Shown in pieces: positions 27,008 to 36,933 of a DNA stretch of 64,000 bases. The notes under the pieces were generated by a model. That model did not search any database, was not told the DNA's origin, and was given only the letters and a program-made list of their open reading frames with translations. Position 1 is the stretch's first letter. Each line of letters begins with the position of its first letter. The position numbers and the translations under genes were made by a program. Origin of the DNA: Tectiglobus diatomicola (GTDB lineage Bacteria; Pseudomonadota; Alphaproteobacteria; Rhizobiales; Hyphomicrobiaceae); the NCBI GenBank assembly GCA_039583345.1, contig JAZDSJ010000007.1:1-64000 (forward strand), given 5' to 3'.

Positions 27008-28768
27008 ATGCTGCTTGCACCTAAGTACTTTAACACCGCAGGCTTGGTAGTAATTGCCTTGACCTGTTTGTGTTATCAAACAGCGTCTTCTCGTTCATTA
27101 GAAAAAGATAAAAATAATTCCTCGCTGGAGTTGAGATCGCACTTAGGAAGTTATATGGCAGGTCGTATTGCGCGCTCAATAAACAATATACCACAATCTG
27201 TTGCATTTTATCGCCAAGCACTTAAACATTCACCCAAACATCCTCGTATTATGATGCAGGTGTTTTTAGGTGAGGCAGTTAATGGAAATTTACTTGAAGC
27301 TGATAAAATAGCCCGTAGTATAGTTACTGTGAGTTCTGATAATCGTCTTGCTCGATTATGGCTTGGCACTGCGGAATTTCGTGCGGGGCGGTACGCTCGT
27401 GCTGATCAGCACTTTAAACTTGCAGGTCAAGACCCAATTGGCAAACTAACATCTCGTCTTTCACGCGCTTGGATTGCTCTGGCACGTAATAGGCAAAACC
27501 AGGCACTTAGGTACCTCTTACCATCTGCTCATCAATCATGGTCGTCTTATTACGTTCAATATCATAGAGCACTCATCGCTGACTTATCCAGAAAGCCAAT
27601 GGAATCTAAGGCGCTCTACAGTGAAATTTTCAATGCTGATACTCGCATGCCACGTACTACTGCAGCTTATCTGCGCCACGCTATTTATCGTGGTAAATAT
27701 GTTCTGGCGGGCAAAATTGCTCGCAGACATATTAAGGATAGTGCAAATGGTGGGCACGCCTCAATTATAGCATTATTTACTGATGTAAAAGCAGGGAATA
27801 AAGTCCATCTCATGATCAGGACGCCACAAGAAGGTTTGGCAGAGGCTTTCTACGGACTTGGTGAAGCATTAATAGATGAAGGTGGTTTAGAATTAGGGAC
27901 TCTTTACTTACAGATGGCTCTATCTATCAAGCCAGATTTTCCTTTTGCACTTGCAGCGCTGGCAAATGCGCATGAAGCGACACGGGATTATGAGCGTGCC
28001 ATAGACGTTTATGATAGTATTCGCAACGATACTTCGCTTCAAATAGAGATTGCAATTCGTAAAGCATTCAATTTGGATGCTTTAAATAAAACAAACAAAG
28101 CTAAAAAGATTTTAGATGATGTCGTTACATCTCATCCTAATAGCACACGTACACTTGAGGCTATAGGCAACATATTGCGTGCAAGCAAACGTTATGATGA
28201 AGCGATAGAATATTATTCACGTATTATCAATCTCATTCGTAAGCCAGAAAAACGTCATTGGATATATTGGTACGCGCGAGGTACATCTTACGAGAGAGCT
28301 AAGCAGTGGCTAAAGGCCGAAAAGGATTTGCTTAGAGCCATGTCTTTAGATCCAGATCAGGCACTTGTTTTAAATTACTTAGGCTATTCATGGGTAGAAC
28401 AAAACATAAACCTTGATCGCGCTCTTGAATTAGTTGAAAGAGCAGTTGAACTCAAACCTGACGATGGCTACATCATCGATAGTCTAGGTTGGGCACATTA
28501 CAAGCTTGGAAATTACAATAAGGCTGTACTGTATCTTGAGCGTGCAGTTGAACTCAAACCTGAGGATCCTATTCTAAATGATCACCTTGGTGATGCATTA
28601 TGGCAAGTGAATAGACTGAGAGAGGCTAAATATCAGTGGGAGTTGGCCTTGTCATTAAAACCGGAAAAGAAAGAAGCTATTAAAATTCGTAAAAAACTTG
28701 TTTCAGGCATGGTGTCTGATGTTTTTTTAAATTCCACAGAAAATAGAGTTAATGTGGAGCTTAATTGA
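27008..28768 (+). CDS. TPR-repeat exported protein
   Basis: A 586-residue protein with an N-terminal signal peptide (hydrophobic core about 10-26) and a long array of tetratricopeptide repeats. Repeats are clearest from residue about 35 to 130 and about 300 to 560, where motifs such as GYSWVEQNINLDRALELVERA and AVELKPDD recur. It is probably a periplasmic or lipoprotein-like scaffold; a TPR protein directly upstream of ispE is common in Alphaproteobacteria. The longer frame from 26942 is rejected because ATG 27008 carries GGAG eight bases upstream. No enzymatic domain is seen. Confidence 0.88.
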   Translation: MLLAPKYFNTAGLVVIALTCLCYQTASSRSLEKDKNNSSLELRSHLGSYMAGRIARSINNIPQSVAFYRQALKHSPKHPRIMMQVFLGEAVNGNLLEADKIARSIVTVSSDNRLARLWLGTAEFRAGRYARADQHFKLAGQDPIGKLTSRLSRAWIALARNRQNQALRYLLPSAHQSWSSYYVQYHRALIADLSRKPMESKALYSEIFNADTRMPRTTAAYLRHAIYRGKYVLAGKIARRHIKDSANGGHASIIALFTDVKAGNKVHLMIRTPQEGLAEAFYGLGEALIDEGGLELGTLYLQMALSIKPDFPFALAALANAHEATRDYERAIDVYDSIRNDTSLQIEIAIRKAFNLDALNKTNKAKKILDDVVTSHPNSTRTLEAIGNILRASKRYDEAIEYYSRIINLIRKPEKRHWIYWYARGTSYERAKQWLKAEKDLLRAMSLDPDQALVLNYLGYSWVEQNINLDRALELVERAVELKPDDGYIIDSLGWAHYKLGNYNKAVLYLERAVELKPEDPILNDHLGDALWQVNRLREAKYQWELALSLKPEKKEAIKIRKKLVSGMVSDVFLNSTENRVNVELN

Positions 28769-28928
28769 TAACAATATAAAATTTGCAATGTATTCTTAGT
28801 TAACTCAAGACATTAAAAGCCTTAATCTGCAAGTAGAGCTAGATCTTTAGGTAACTCGTATAAAAACAACTAAGGAGATTTTGTATCTTAAGCGCTAAAT
28901 GCTATGGTTTGCAAAATTGTTTAGTATA

Positions 28929-29825
28929 ATGACACCTAAATACACTGAAAAGGCATATGCAAAAGTTAACCTGTTTCTACGTATTATCGGGCATCGTCCA
29001 GATAATTACCATGAACTCATAAGTTTGGTTGCATTCGCTAGTGACGTTTACGATATTGTAACCTTAACCCCATCAGCAGATTTTAGTTTTCGTACTTCAG
29101 GATCTTACAGCAGCGAAGTAATTGGTAAAAATATTATTTGCAAATCTGTAGAACTTGCAAAAAGTAAAATTCCTGATTTAAAATTAGGCAGAATCGAGCT
29201 TGAAAAAAAAATACCTGTTTCTTCGGGTTTAGGTGGCGGCTCTGCTGATGCCGCAGCAGTTCTTAGAACTATTGGCCATCTAAATAACGTTGCCGACCTT
29301 AAAAGTGCATTCTTTGAAATTTGTTCTCAGATAGGCGCAGACGTTCCGGTGTGCTTGAATAGTCAGTTGGCTAAAAGTGCATTTATGTGGGGAAGAGGTG
29401 AACATATTTGGCGTCCAACTAGCTCTCGTAACAATATTTTACCAGAAGGCGTATATGCAATCTTGGTTAATCCAGGCATACCAGTGTCGACAAAGAGCGT
29501 ATTCAGTGTTTTACGACATTCTAATTTACAGAAAGTAATAATTTCTCATGATATACCTAGCCATTTTAAAAATTTCGATGAACTTATAAAATATCTTCAT
29601 AACACAAGCAACGATTTAGAGGAACCAGCGTGTTCAATCGCACCGATTATTTCAGATGTATTATGTGTACTTCGTAATTTACCCAAATGCGCACTTGCGC
29701 GAATGTCTGGCTCTGGAGCAACGTGTTTTGCATTATTTGATAACTTAATGCAGACTAAAATGGTTGCCAAACAACTCTCTTATCAACATCCAGAATGGTG
29801 GATTAAATCAACACAGCTTAGTTGA
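28929..29825 (+). CDS. ispE: 4-diphosphocytidyl-2-C-methyl-D-erythritol kinase
   Basis: A 298-residue GHMP kinase that phosphorylates CDP-methylerythritol in the MEP isoprenoid pathway. Marks are AYAKVNLFLRIIGHRPDNYHEL at the start, the ATP-binding PVSSGLGGGSADAAA and the C-terminal MSGSGATCFALF. The frame also opens at ATG 28899, where AAGGAG lies 21 bases upstream; homologues begin just before the AKVNL motif, so I prefer ATG 28929. If the RuBisCO-like protein fed a methylthioadenosine-isoprenoid shunt, this pathway would be the recipient. Confidence 0.93.
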   Translation: MTPKYTEKAYAKVNLFLRIIGHRPDNYHELISLVAFASDVYDIVTLTPSADFSFRTSGSYSSEVIGKNIICKSVELAKSKIPDLKLGRIELEKKIPVSSGLGGGSADAAAVLRTIGHLNNVADLKSAFFEICSQIGADVPVCLNSQLAKSAFMWGRGEHIWRPTSSRNNILPEGVYAILVNPGIPVSTKSVFSVLRHSNLQKVIISHDIPSHFKNFDELIKYLHNTSNDLEEPACSIAPIISDVLCVLRNLPKCALARMSGSGATCFALFDNLMQTKMVAKQLSYQHPEWWIKSTQLS

Positions 29826-30318
29826 ATTTCATAGATTTAGCGTATCTTAAACTTTAGAATTGATCTTAATTAAGAGTACGAAAAAATTGTTCTTTTTTGA
29901 ATTAAATTCTAATTGCCATGATGTTTTCTGTTTTTTTGTACTCATTTTTAGATTTACTTGCTTGAACAGTATTATAAATACTTATAATCACAAAAATTTA
30001 GGTCATCAGGCTTTATATTATCAATGAGTACCTTTTTAAAGTACTTTAGTGATTAATGTAATCAATTATCACTTAGCTTTTAAAACTACAACAGCGAGTG
30101 CATTAACTAGATTATTTCATTATTTAATTCTTTCTGTAATGTGAATAATTATATATTAAATATTTCTGATCGAAAACCGGTCAAGTATCAACCTAGACTA
30201 TAAGAGTAGTCCACAGGACAAAACTTTATCTTTGATAATTCCAAGATCTAATAATGTGAATAGCCGTGATTCGACAACTGCAAATTTTTAAACTAAGCTT
30301 GATCAGTTTAGAGAGCTA
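29826..30318. other. Spacer between convergent ispE and carA
   Basis: About 490 AT-rich bases with no open frame. carB, the usual partner of carA, is not here. Confidence 0.6.
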
Positions 30319-31521
30319 CTAACATACTTTTGCTGCACGCATTAAATTTAAAAAACGTCTAAATAAATGGTAGCTATCATGAGGACCAGGACTAGCCTCG
30401 GGATGATATTGAACTGAAAAAACTGGTTTGTCCTTTATTCTGATCCCGCAATTAGTCCCATCGAATAGTGATATGTGCGTCTCTTCTACATTACTAGGCA
30501 ACGTGTTTTTGTCTACAGCATAGCCATGATTCATAGATGTAATTTCAACTTTTCCAGTTATCATGTCTTTTACAGGATGGTTAGCACCATGGTGACCTTG
30601 ATGCATTTTCTGTGTCTTTGCCCCTACTGCCAAGCATATCATCTGATGCCCAAGACAGATACCAAACATTGGCTTACCTGATCCAATAAGTTTGATAATT
30701 TGAGGTACAGCATAGATACCAGTTGCTGATGGATCTCCAGGTCCATTAGACAAAAAAATACCATCTGGATTATAAGCTAAAATGTCCTTTGCCGATGCCG
30801 TAGCTTGTACCACAGTAATTTTACAACCTACAGATGCTAAACACCGTAGAATGTTGCATTTTAATCCATAATCTATAGCTACAACATGGAATTCTTTGTT
30901 TTTCTCAGATTTGTAACCTCTGTTCCAATCCCAATGTGCTCCTGTCCAATTATAGGGGCGTTTTGTGGTAACCTTTGAGGCTAGATCCAGACTGTCCAGT
31001 CCCTTTAAAGAGGCAGCTTTTCGTTTTAAGATATCAAAATTAAAATTGCCTCTACTTTTATGAGTTATTATTGCATTAAGCATTCCTTTTTTACGGATTA
31101 TTGCTGTTAAGGCACGTGTATCGATACCTGAAATAGCTATTATATTACGTTTCTTTAACCATGTATCAAATTTTTCGACAGCACGATGATTGGATGGATA
31201 TGTTATATGTGCACGTATTATACAACCAGTTGCTCCTATGTGCTCGGTCTTAATTGAATTCTCAGTATCATCTGGATTAGCGCCTACATTGCCAATATGT
31301 GGGAAAGTGAACACCACTACTTGATTATAGTAGCTAGGATCTGTGAGAATTTCCTGGTATCCAGTTAAGGCTGTATTAAAGCAGACTTCGGCAGGGGATT
31401 GGCCTTGTGCACCTAGTCCGACCCCTTGGATCACACTACCGTCAGCCAATACTAGTGCTGCGGTTGGCTTAATCTCTTCCCAAGGAGTAAGGGGATATGA
31501 TGTAGTATGGGTGTTAACCAC
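30319..31521 (-). CDS. carA: Carbamoyl-phosphate synthase small subunit
   Basis: Glutaminase subunit supplying ammonia to CarB for pyrimidine and arginine synthesis. From the start chosen it has 400 residues. An N-terminal CPSase domain precedes a class I glutamine amidotransferase domain with the triad Cys289 (GICLGHQ), His373 and Glu375 (YHPEASPGPHD). The frame runs back to an ATG at 31560, but that ATG lies inside a terminator-like hairpin. GTG 31521 has GGAG eight bases upstream and gives normal length. No carB follows. Confidence 0.95.
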   Translation of the reverse strand: MVNTHTTSYPLTPWEEIKPTAALVLADGSVIQGVGLGAQGQSPAEVCFNTALTGYQEILTDPSYYNQVVVFTFPHIGNVGANPDDTENSIKTEHIGATGCIIRAHITYPSNHRAVEKFDTWLKKRNIIAISGIDTRALTAIIRKKGMLNAIITHKSRGNFNFDILKRKAASLKGLDSLDLASKVTTKRPYNWTGAHWDWNRGYKSEKNKEFHVVAIDYGLKCNILRCLASVGCKITVVQATASAKDILAYNPDGIFLSNGPGDPSATGIYAVPQIIKLIGSGKPMFGICLGHQMICLAVGAKTQKMHQGHHGANHPVKDMITGKVEITSMNHGYAVDKNTLPSNVEETHISLFDGTNCGIRIKDKPVFSVQYHPEASPGPHDSYHLFRRFLNLMRAAKVC

Positions 31522-31603
31522 AGTGCAAACTCCAATCAAAAAAACGCATGCAGAAAACATGCGCTGATGTCACAATATTGATAATCGATAAGTAATAGTT
31601 CAT
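31514..31603 (-). CDS. Possible carA leader peptide frame
   Basis: A 29-codon ATG-to-TAA frame that runs through the carA leader hairpin and stops eight bases inside the carA start region. The placement is what a translation-coupled attenuator or leader peptide would show. There is no clear Shine-Dalgarno sequence, and codon content shows no obvious run of one amino acid. It may be chance. Confidence 0.2.
   Translation of the reverse strand: MNYYLSIINIVTSAHVFCMRFFDWSLHCG
31538..31563 (-). promoter_or_regulatory. Terminator-like hairpin in the carA leader (candidate attenuator)
   Basis: On the minus strand CGCATG (31563-31558) pairs perfectly with CATGCG (31550-31545) around a 7-base loop, and seven T residues follow (31544-31538). 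This is a compact intrinsic-terminator shape, and it sits 16 bases before the carA GTG start. No gene ends nearby on this strand, since yqeY is divergent, so it most likely regulates carA by early termination, for example in response to pyrimidines. Confidence 0.6.
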
Positions 31604-31724
31604 GATATATGTAATGATATGTTATTAAGTAATCATCTATATATTATAGAAATTTTGTATTTTACACGAGTTTATTGGATTTAGAGTTATTAAGCCCAGC
31701 CAACTAAATGCCGGGGATTTTATT

Positions 31725-32195
31725 ATGAGAGAACAGATTTTTTTTGCAACTAAAGTTGCGCTTAAACAGGGCGACAAGCGTCGTCTACTAACTCTACGCT
31801 TAATTTCCGCTGCCATTAAGGATCGGGATATAGCTTCTCGCTTCAATAACAAAGGGGAAAGTACCGGTAAAGAAGTAGCAAAGACTTCTGAAATTATACA
31901 ATTATTGCAAAAAATGGTGAAGCAACGCCATGACGCAATAATAACTTATCGCGAGGCTGGGCGTGATGATCTTGCTGAACAGGAGGCTTTTGAAATTTTA
32001 ATTATAGAAGAGTTCTTACCTACTCAAATGTCTGAAATTGAAATTCGTAATGCTGTAATAAATGCGATAAAGGTAGAACGTGCTGTGAGCTTGAAAGATA
32101 TGGGGCGAGTTCTCACTGTCCTAAAAAGGAAGTATGCGGGTAAGATGGACTTTGCGAAGGCAGGGGCCTTAACGAAGAAATGTTTGTCGGAATAA
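31725..32195 (+). CDS. yqeY: GatB/YqeY-domain protein
   Basis: A 156-residue helical protein of the YqeY family, which shares the tRNA-binding tail domain of GatB. Marks are the N-terminal TLRLISAAIKDRDI and the C-terminal KDMGRVLTVLKRKYAGKMDFAKAG. Function is not established; tRNA binding is presumed. In many alphaproteobacteria it is divergent from carA and followed by dnaG and rpoD; the carA part is kept here, but no dnaG or rpoD follows. Confidence 0.92.
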   Translation: MREQIFFATKVALKQGDKRRLLTLRLISAAIKDRDIASRFNNKGESTGKEVAKTSEIIQLLQKMVKQRHDAIITYREAGRDDLAEQEAFEILIIEEFLPTQMSEIEIRNAVINAIKVERAVSLKDMGRVLTVLKRKYAGKMDFAKAGALTKKCLSE

Positions 32196-32460
32196 AAAAT
32201 TTGTTGCTCTGCTCAAACAGAGTTCAAATTTGTTAATTCAAATATTTACAAACTTACAAAAGCTTTTTCTAGAAGCTGTTAAAGCATTCTTAAAACAAAC
32301 TTTCATACTTGTTCTATTATATAATGGAATATTTTTAAAAATTTGCCTGTTTATAATTATTTTATAGTAATAATATAAAAGTTTACTTTACTTATCTATA
32401 AATTACTTTTTTGCATTACTTTTTAAATCGAAAAATTTTCAAAAAACAACTTTCTTTTAA
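32196..32460. other. Spacer between convergent yqeY and ialB
   Basis: AT-rich, no open frame of note. It ends at a hairpin (32461-32483) that could serve either strand. Confidence 0.6.
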
Positions 32461-32483
32461 TGGGCAGTTTTTTAAACCGCCCA
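32461..32483 (-). terminator. Hairpin downstream of ialB
   Basis: A 9-base-pair stem with one G-T pair (TGGGCAGTT against its complement ending GCCCA at 32483) lies 30 bases past the ialB stop. The plus-strand side is followed by CTTTTATTT, so it may act in both directions. Confidence 0.65.
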
Positions 32484-32513
32484 CTTTTATTTCAAGTATT
32501 CGTTTAAAACCTG

Positions 32514-33218
32514 TTAGTTTTTCTTTGGCTCAGGAGTTTTACTAGCCTCGATGCGAGCGCGCATGCGCTCACGAATTTGTTTCATAAGACGTTTGCGTGC
32601 CTCAGTGTATTTAGCATTATCTATAGGTTTGCCTTTATAAGCTTTTTCAAAGCCTACTAGAGGTATAGGGAAAGCAACTGGCCGACCAGTAGAGTTAAGT
32701 GACAAAACCATTAGACCTCCACCTGCTTTCATGGAGCTGATTAAACCTTTCGGCACATCAATTTCCGCTGTGCAGCCGGCAGCATGACAAAAGCTGTATT
32801 TAAGTGATAGAGGCTTGAGTTCACTGTCTTTCACCTGTTCCTTTTTTTGTGCGCGTGCCCACTGCTTTTTCGTATAAACGGCAGCTTTGATGCCTGGCTG
32901 TAGCGCCATGCCGAGAGGTACCATAACCATAAGTGTCTGCTTTTTATCTCCTTCAACCTTACGGATCGCTGCTGAAATGATAACTAAGCCTGTGTTACCA
33001 TCTAGGCGTTCATGGTGGGTAAGACAAATATTCTTTGTTATAGTTTTAATGCCGCCTGAACCTTTTTGAGCTCTGTGAAGGGGGGTTTTGTCGCATAATT
33101 TCACCCACGCGCTCTGAGGAGCTTTCTTTGCGTATGATGTGCTGGTAAATGCTATGCCTGCAATCAATCCAATTGAGATGGCTGCCTTAAGGCTGCCTAT
33201 TCTGCTCAATTCTATCAT
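32514..33218 (-). CDS. Invasion-associated locus B (IalB) family protein
   Basis: A 234-residue exported protein. The signal peptide (about 1-28, ending TSYA) precedes a periplasmic IalB domain with three or more cysteines, the VVMVPLGM-like strand MVMVPLGMALQPG, and FCHAAGCTAEID. A Lys/Arg-rich tail (about 200-234) ends it. IalB proteins help Bartonella invade erythrocytes but are widespread in free-living alphaproteobacteria with no known role. ATG 33218 is preferred to the upstream frame start because AAGGA precedes it and it gives a good signal peptide. Confidence 0.87.
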   Translation of the reverse strand: MIELSRIGSLKAAISIGLIAGIAFTSTSYAKKAPQSAWVKLCDKTPLHRAQKGSGGIKTITKNICLTHHERLDGNTGLVIISAAIRKVEGDKKQTLMVMVPLGMALQPGIKAAVYTKKQWARAQKKEQVKDSELKPLSLKYSFCHAAGCTAEIDVPKGLISSMKAGGGLMVLSLNSTGRPVAFPIPLVGFEKAYKGKPIDNAKYTEARKRLMKQIRERMRARIEASKTPEPKKN

Positions 33219-35105
33219 CCTCTGTTCCTTGCTCCGACTTTGCAATTTGCACAAATATTTATAAGTGAAGTTGTGTGTTTTATTAAGTATATAAGTAGTT
33301 AAGCATAATCACGGTTCATCTGCCATCATGTGTAATTCATACTCTGTGATGCTGCTACTCTGATATAGAGGTCCAATATGTAGCAAGCAATTTGGGTGCA
33401 CTGAAGGAATATTGATATTGCTTGGGCAAAATGCGTCATTCTTGCACAGTCATAACTAATTCTCAGTCTCAAATTATTATGTATCACTAATATTAACTAT
33501 ATATATTATTTATCGTGATTCAGAATTTATAAACAATAATTTTAACTATTTATTACCTTTTTTAAGGCGAGCTCATGGATGTTCTAGTCTGGGCAATCTA
33601 AAAAGTTCAATAATAAAACAATGCAGAAACTTGTTTGCGACATACACACATTTGAGAAGTAAAAAGAAAAAGGTAAATAATGTGAAGGTCTCACTTAGAT
33701 CTGTTCCGTATTGTAATCTCTAAATGCATTGTGGAGTATTTTCGAGATTTAAAAGGTCATTATTATTTAGAACTTTTGCAAAGTTTTTCATACATTTTGT
33801 TACATCAAATAATGAATTTGCCTAATGTGAACTTATTCCGCCTAGGGCACATAGTCACTCTATACAGACTTAGTCTATTCGATTTTAAAGGTGTGATATC
33901 AGTCAAAATTTATGTTGTTTAGTTCGCTTAAGCGTCTTTCCCTATGTAAGCATTCTTATAAAAACATCTCTAAATCTCGAAAGATCGAAGTTAATTCAAT
34001 TATGATTAGTTTGTACCGAATATTACAGTAACAGTGCAACATTATTCGAACCTTTAAAAAAAGGTGCAGTTGATTGCTGTATTAGAAGTTAAAATTTTCG
34101 ACTTAGTTATGTGTTAATTCTTTATATTAGTGTAAGAGGATCGCACAGACGGAATATTTGATTTAAATACACGAAAATATATATTTTCTGATGGCCAAGT
34201 GAGAAATATCTTGAACTTAGAATACGTTTCTAAACGAATCTACAAACAGCTATTTCATAGCTGCTAAATGGAGTCAGCAAGCTGCTTTTTATATTAAAGC
34301 TTTATTTTGACGGTCTACACGCTGCAATTTAGAGAAAGTCCTACTTTTAAAGTTTCCGATGCCGTTTATCTCTATGTTATAGAAGTTAAGTAGCAAGCAA
34401 TGCGTGCTGAAAGTAAAGAAGAGAAGCAAGCAAATCCCAAAAAAGCTCCAAATTTATTAGACGAAACAGGTTTATAATGCATTTGTCAATGAGAAGGTTT
34501 TAAACTACCCACTATTGGATCCCATTGGTTACAGCTTGTGATAAATCGGTTTTTGTAAAGCGTCAGCAACTTATTTAATGCTTAAAAATTGTAAAAGCTT
34601 TTTTACAACAGTTATCTTACACCGAATCGAAAAAGGGAATTAATACGTAAATGCTATATTCAAGACAAAGCTGCGTTATACCTCTAAAAAATAGTCCAGA
34701 TGTTAAAATCTCATATTTTTATGAATGAAGTTATAAAATTACACTTTATATAAGGTGTTTACTTAGTATTTAGCCGTTGTTTATCCATATACACTGTATA
34801 CGAAACATGTTGTCCTAGTCCCTAGACCATCTATTGATTTGAAGAAGGTTCATTTAAAGCCGATAACATTTAACCATAACTTTGAATATGTTTATATTCT
34901 TTTATATATTGATCCTCTATTTGCTGTTTATGTGAGGTATTATAACATTAAATAACACTTTAATGTGGGCACAAGAAATGGTTTTAACGCTTATTTTAGG
35001 ATAACAGTTATGTACACATAAGCAGGGTTCAGTGTCGACTATTTTGAATAGTAATAAGATAAATAATTTTATGGACAGTTTTAGAAATTAGACTCTTGAG
35101 GTAAT
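33219..35105. other. Large gene-poor region (about 1.9 kb)
   Basis: AT-rich with no acceptable gene. A 63-codon frame at 33731-33922 has no ribosome-binding site or family resemblance. In the stretch 34298-34477 one plus-strand frame is open except for one TAG (34391-34393) and includes a charged segment beginning MRAESKEEKQ. This may be the tail of a decayed gene, but the evidence is weak. Confidence 0.5.
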
Positions 35106-35846
35106 ATGGTTGGTAGAAATAGCAATAATCCAATAATGCGACAACTTCCTAAACGCTTTTATTCCTCAGTGCTTTCCGAAGAGCGTAACATTGGGTGGTG
35201 TATTTTATTAGATGGCAAACCTGTTCGCACCCCACGAAAGCAGATTATCGGCTTAACTTCTGAAGCACTTGTGAAAGAAATTGCAAGAGAATGGGAAGCA
35301 CAGGTTGATTTTATCGATGCATCTACAATGCCCATAACATGCATTGTTAACACTGGGATTGACTATGTCAACAAAGCGTTGGATGAAGTGAAGGATGAGA
35401 TTGTTAAATTCGCTAATAATGACTTGCTGTGCTACCGTGTCGATAATCCGCGGGAATTGACCAAACTTCAAAACAAATTTTGGAATAATCCTTTAGATTG
35501 GCTATCAAACGAACACTCGGTAAGTTTACAAATAACAACTGGTATTATGCCTATGTTTCAGCCGATCTCAGAATTGAATAAATTTCGCAATCTCCTTCAT
35601 GATCTTCACGAATTGGAACTTGCCGCTCTTCAAGTTGCTGTCACGCTTACAGGATCTGCTGTTTTAGGATATGCTGTTTTCACAGGAGTTATTTCATCTG
35701 AAGCTGCCTGGGCAGCAGCGCATGTTGACGAAGATTGGCAGATTGCACAATGGGGAGAAGACAGCGAGGCTAAATTAAGACGTAAATTTCGTTGGAATGA
35801 ATTTCGGGCTGCAACTAAAATAATGATGCATCTGAAAGAAAAATAG
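35106..35846 (+). CDS. ATP12-family F1-ATPase assembly chaperone
   Basis: A 246-residue protein of the ATP12 family, known in mitochondria for protecting the F1 alpha subunit during assembly and found in Alphaproteobacteria. Marks are RFYSSV near the N-terminus, WCILLDGKPVRTPRK, REWEAQ, CYRVDNP and the C-terminal DEDWQIAQWGEDSEAKLRR. Length is typical. It stands alone with long spacers on both sides. A GAGG just upstream supports the start. Confidence 0.92.
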   Translation: MVGRNSNNPIMRQLPKRFYSSVLSEERNIGWCILLDGKPVRTPRKQIIGLTSEALVKEIAREWEAQVDFIDASTMPITCIVNTGIDYVNKALDEVKDEIVKFANNDLLCYRVDNPRELTKLQNKFWNNPLDWLSNEHSVSLQITTGIMPMFQPISELNKFRNLLHDLHELELAALQVAVTLTGSAVLGYAVFTGVISSEAAWAAAHVDEDWQIAQWGEDSEAKLRRKFRWNEFRAATKIMMHLKEK

Positions 35847-36933
35847 AGAAACACTGCCCTATCGAAGCTTCACGTTGGCCTTTTAAAGGACACACTCATG
35901 TAGAGTGTATATGATTACTAATAATCTTTTAATATTCCTAAGTTCTCAATAAAATCTAATATAGTTTTATCATTTCAAATACTGGCCAAATCAAGTACAT
36001 GCTCGTAAGGTTAGTAGGATTAAACATGAAGATTTAAGTGACATTATTCTAACCATATTCTTTTAAATTAGGTTGAGCATAAATTTTAAAATACACGTCA
36101 TACTTAATCTCTACACCATATAATAAAGCTGTGAGATAAGCACAAACTTATTGCCAAATTAATACAAAACCCTCATATACCGATTGTATTTGAAGTGTAC
36201 ATTGGATTTAGATAGTGCTCGCACACATAGACCCGATGCCATCTAACTCAGAGCTTGCAGTAACGGCAGATACAACGTATTTTGTTACATCAAGTTATTT
36301 ATGAAAGTGATTCATCCATCATGCAAAATTTGATTAAACACACCAATACTTGAGAGGCCTGTCTTATATCTTTTAAGAATAGCATTCACGATTAAGACAT
36401 ATAAGCTTTCTATGCGGTGAAGTACTTTTTGATAGTTTATGTAAGGCATATTAGTGCAGCGATCAATCTCTTTGGGAAGTATATTTTTGATAATGCTACA
36501 TACATTTACGGACAGCACTCTTTTAATTCAGAAACTATACTTTTTTACTTTTTATAAGGCTGCTTTCGAATTAACTACGAAATATGTAATTATCAAAACA
36601 ATGATACCCTGTTTAACGCTAATATCAATAATAATTATAGGTTTATGATGAGATGATTTCAGTCCACATTTTAACCGGGATATTACTATAAATTATCGCC
36701 ATGAGAGATAATAAATCCAAGAGCAGACAGACTTGAAATGTACATCTTGGTAAGATGATTGTTGTAAAGTAATGAGGTAGTAGCCTTACTTGAACTCAGA
36801 TAGCTGGTTATTAAATTGCATCAAAGATTTTATTATTTAATTCTCTAAAATAGAAACTAAATAACATGCCTTTTATTAGTAACTTCGTAGCGTGAAGTCC
36901 TTGTTTATTTATTGGCAGTGGTGATTATATCTA
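35847..36933. other. Gene-poor spacer (about 1.1 kb)
   Basis: AT-rich sequence between atp12 and lepA. Two short opposing frames near 36312-36648 overlap each other and resemble nothing, so I do not call them. No RNA gene or terminator seen. Confidence 0.55.

Noticed and set aside
33731..33922. 63-codon plus-strand frame in a spacer
   Set aside because: Hydrophobic random-looking translation, no Shine-Dalgarno sequence, no neighbour on the strand.
36312..36648. Two overlapping opposite short frames before lepA
   Set aside because: They overlap each other, lack ribosome-binding sites and have no recognisable motifs.
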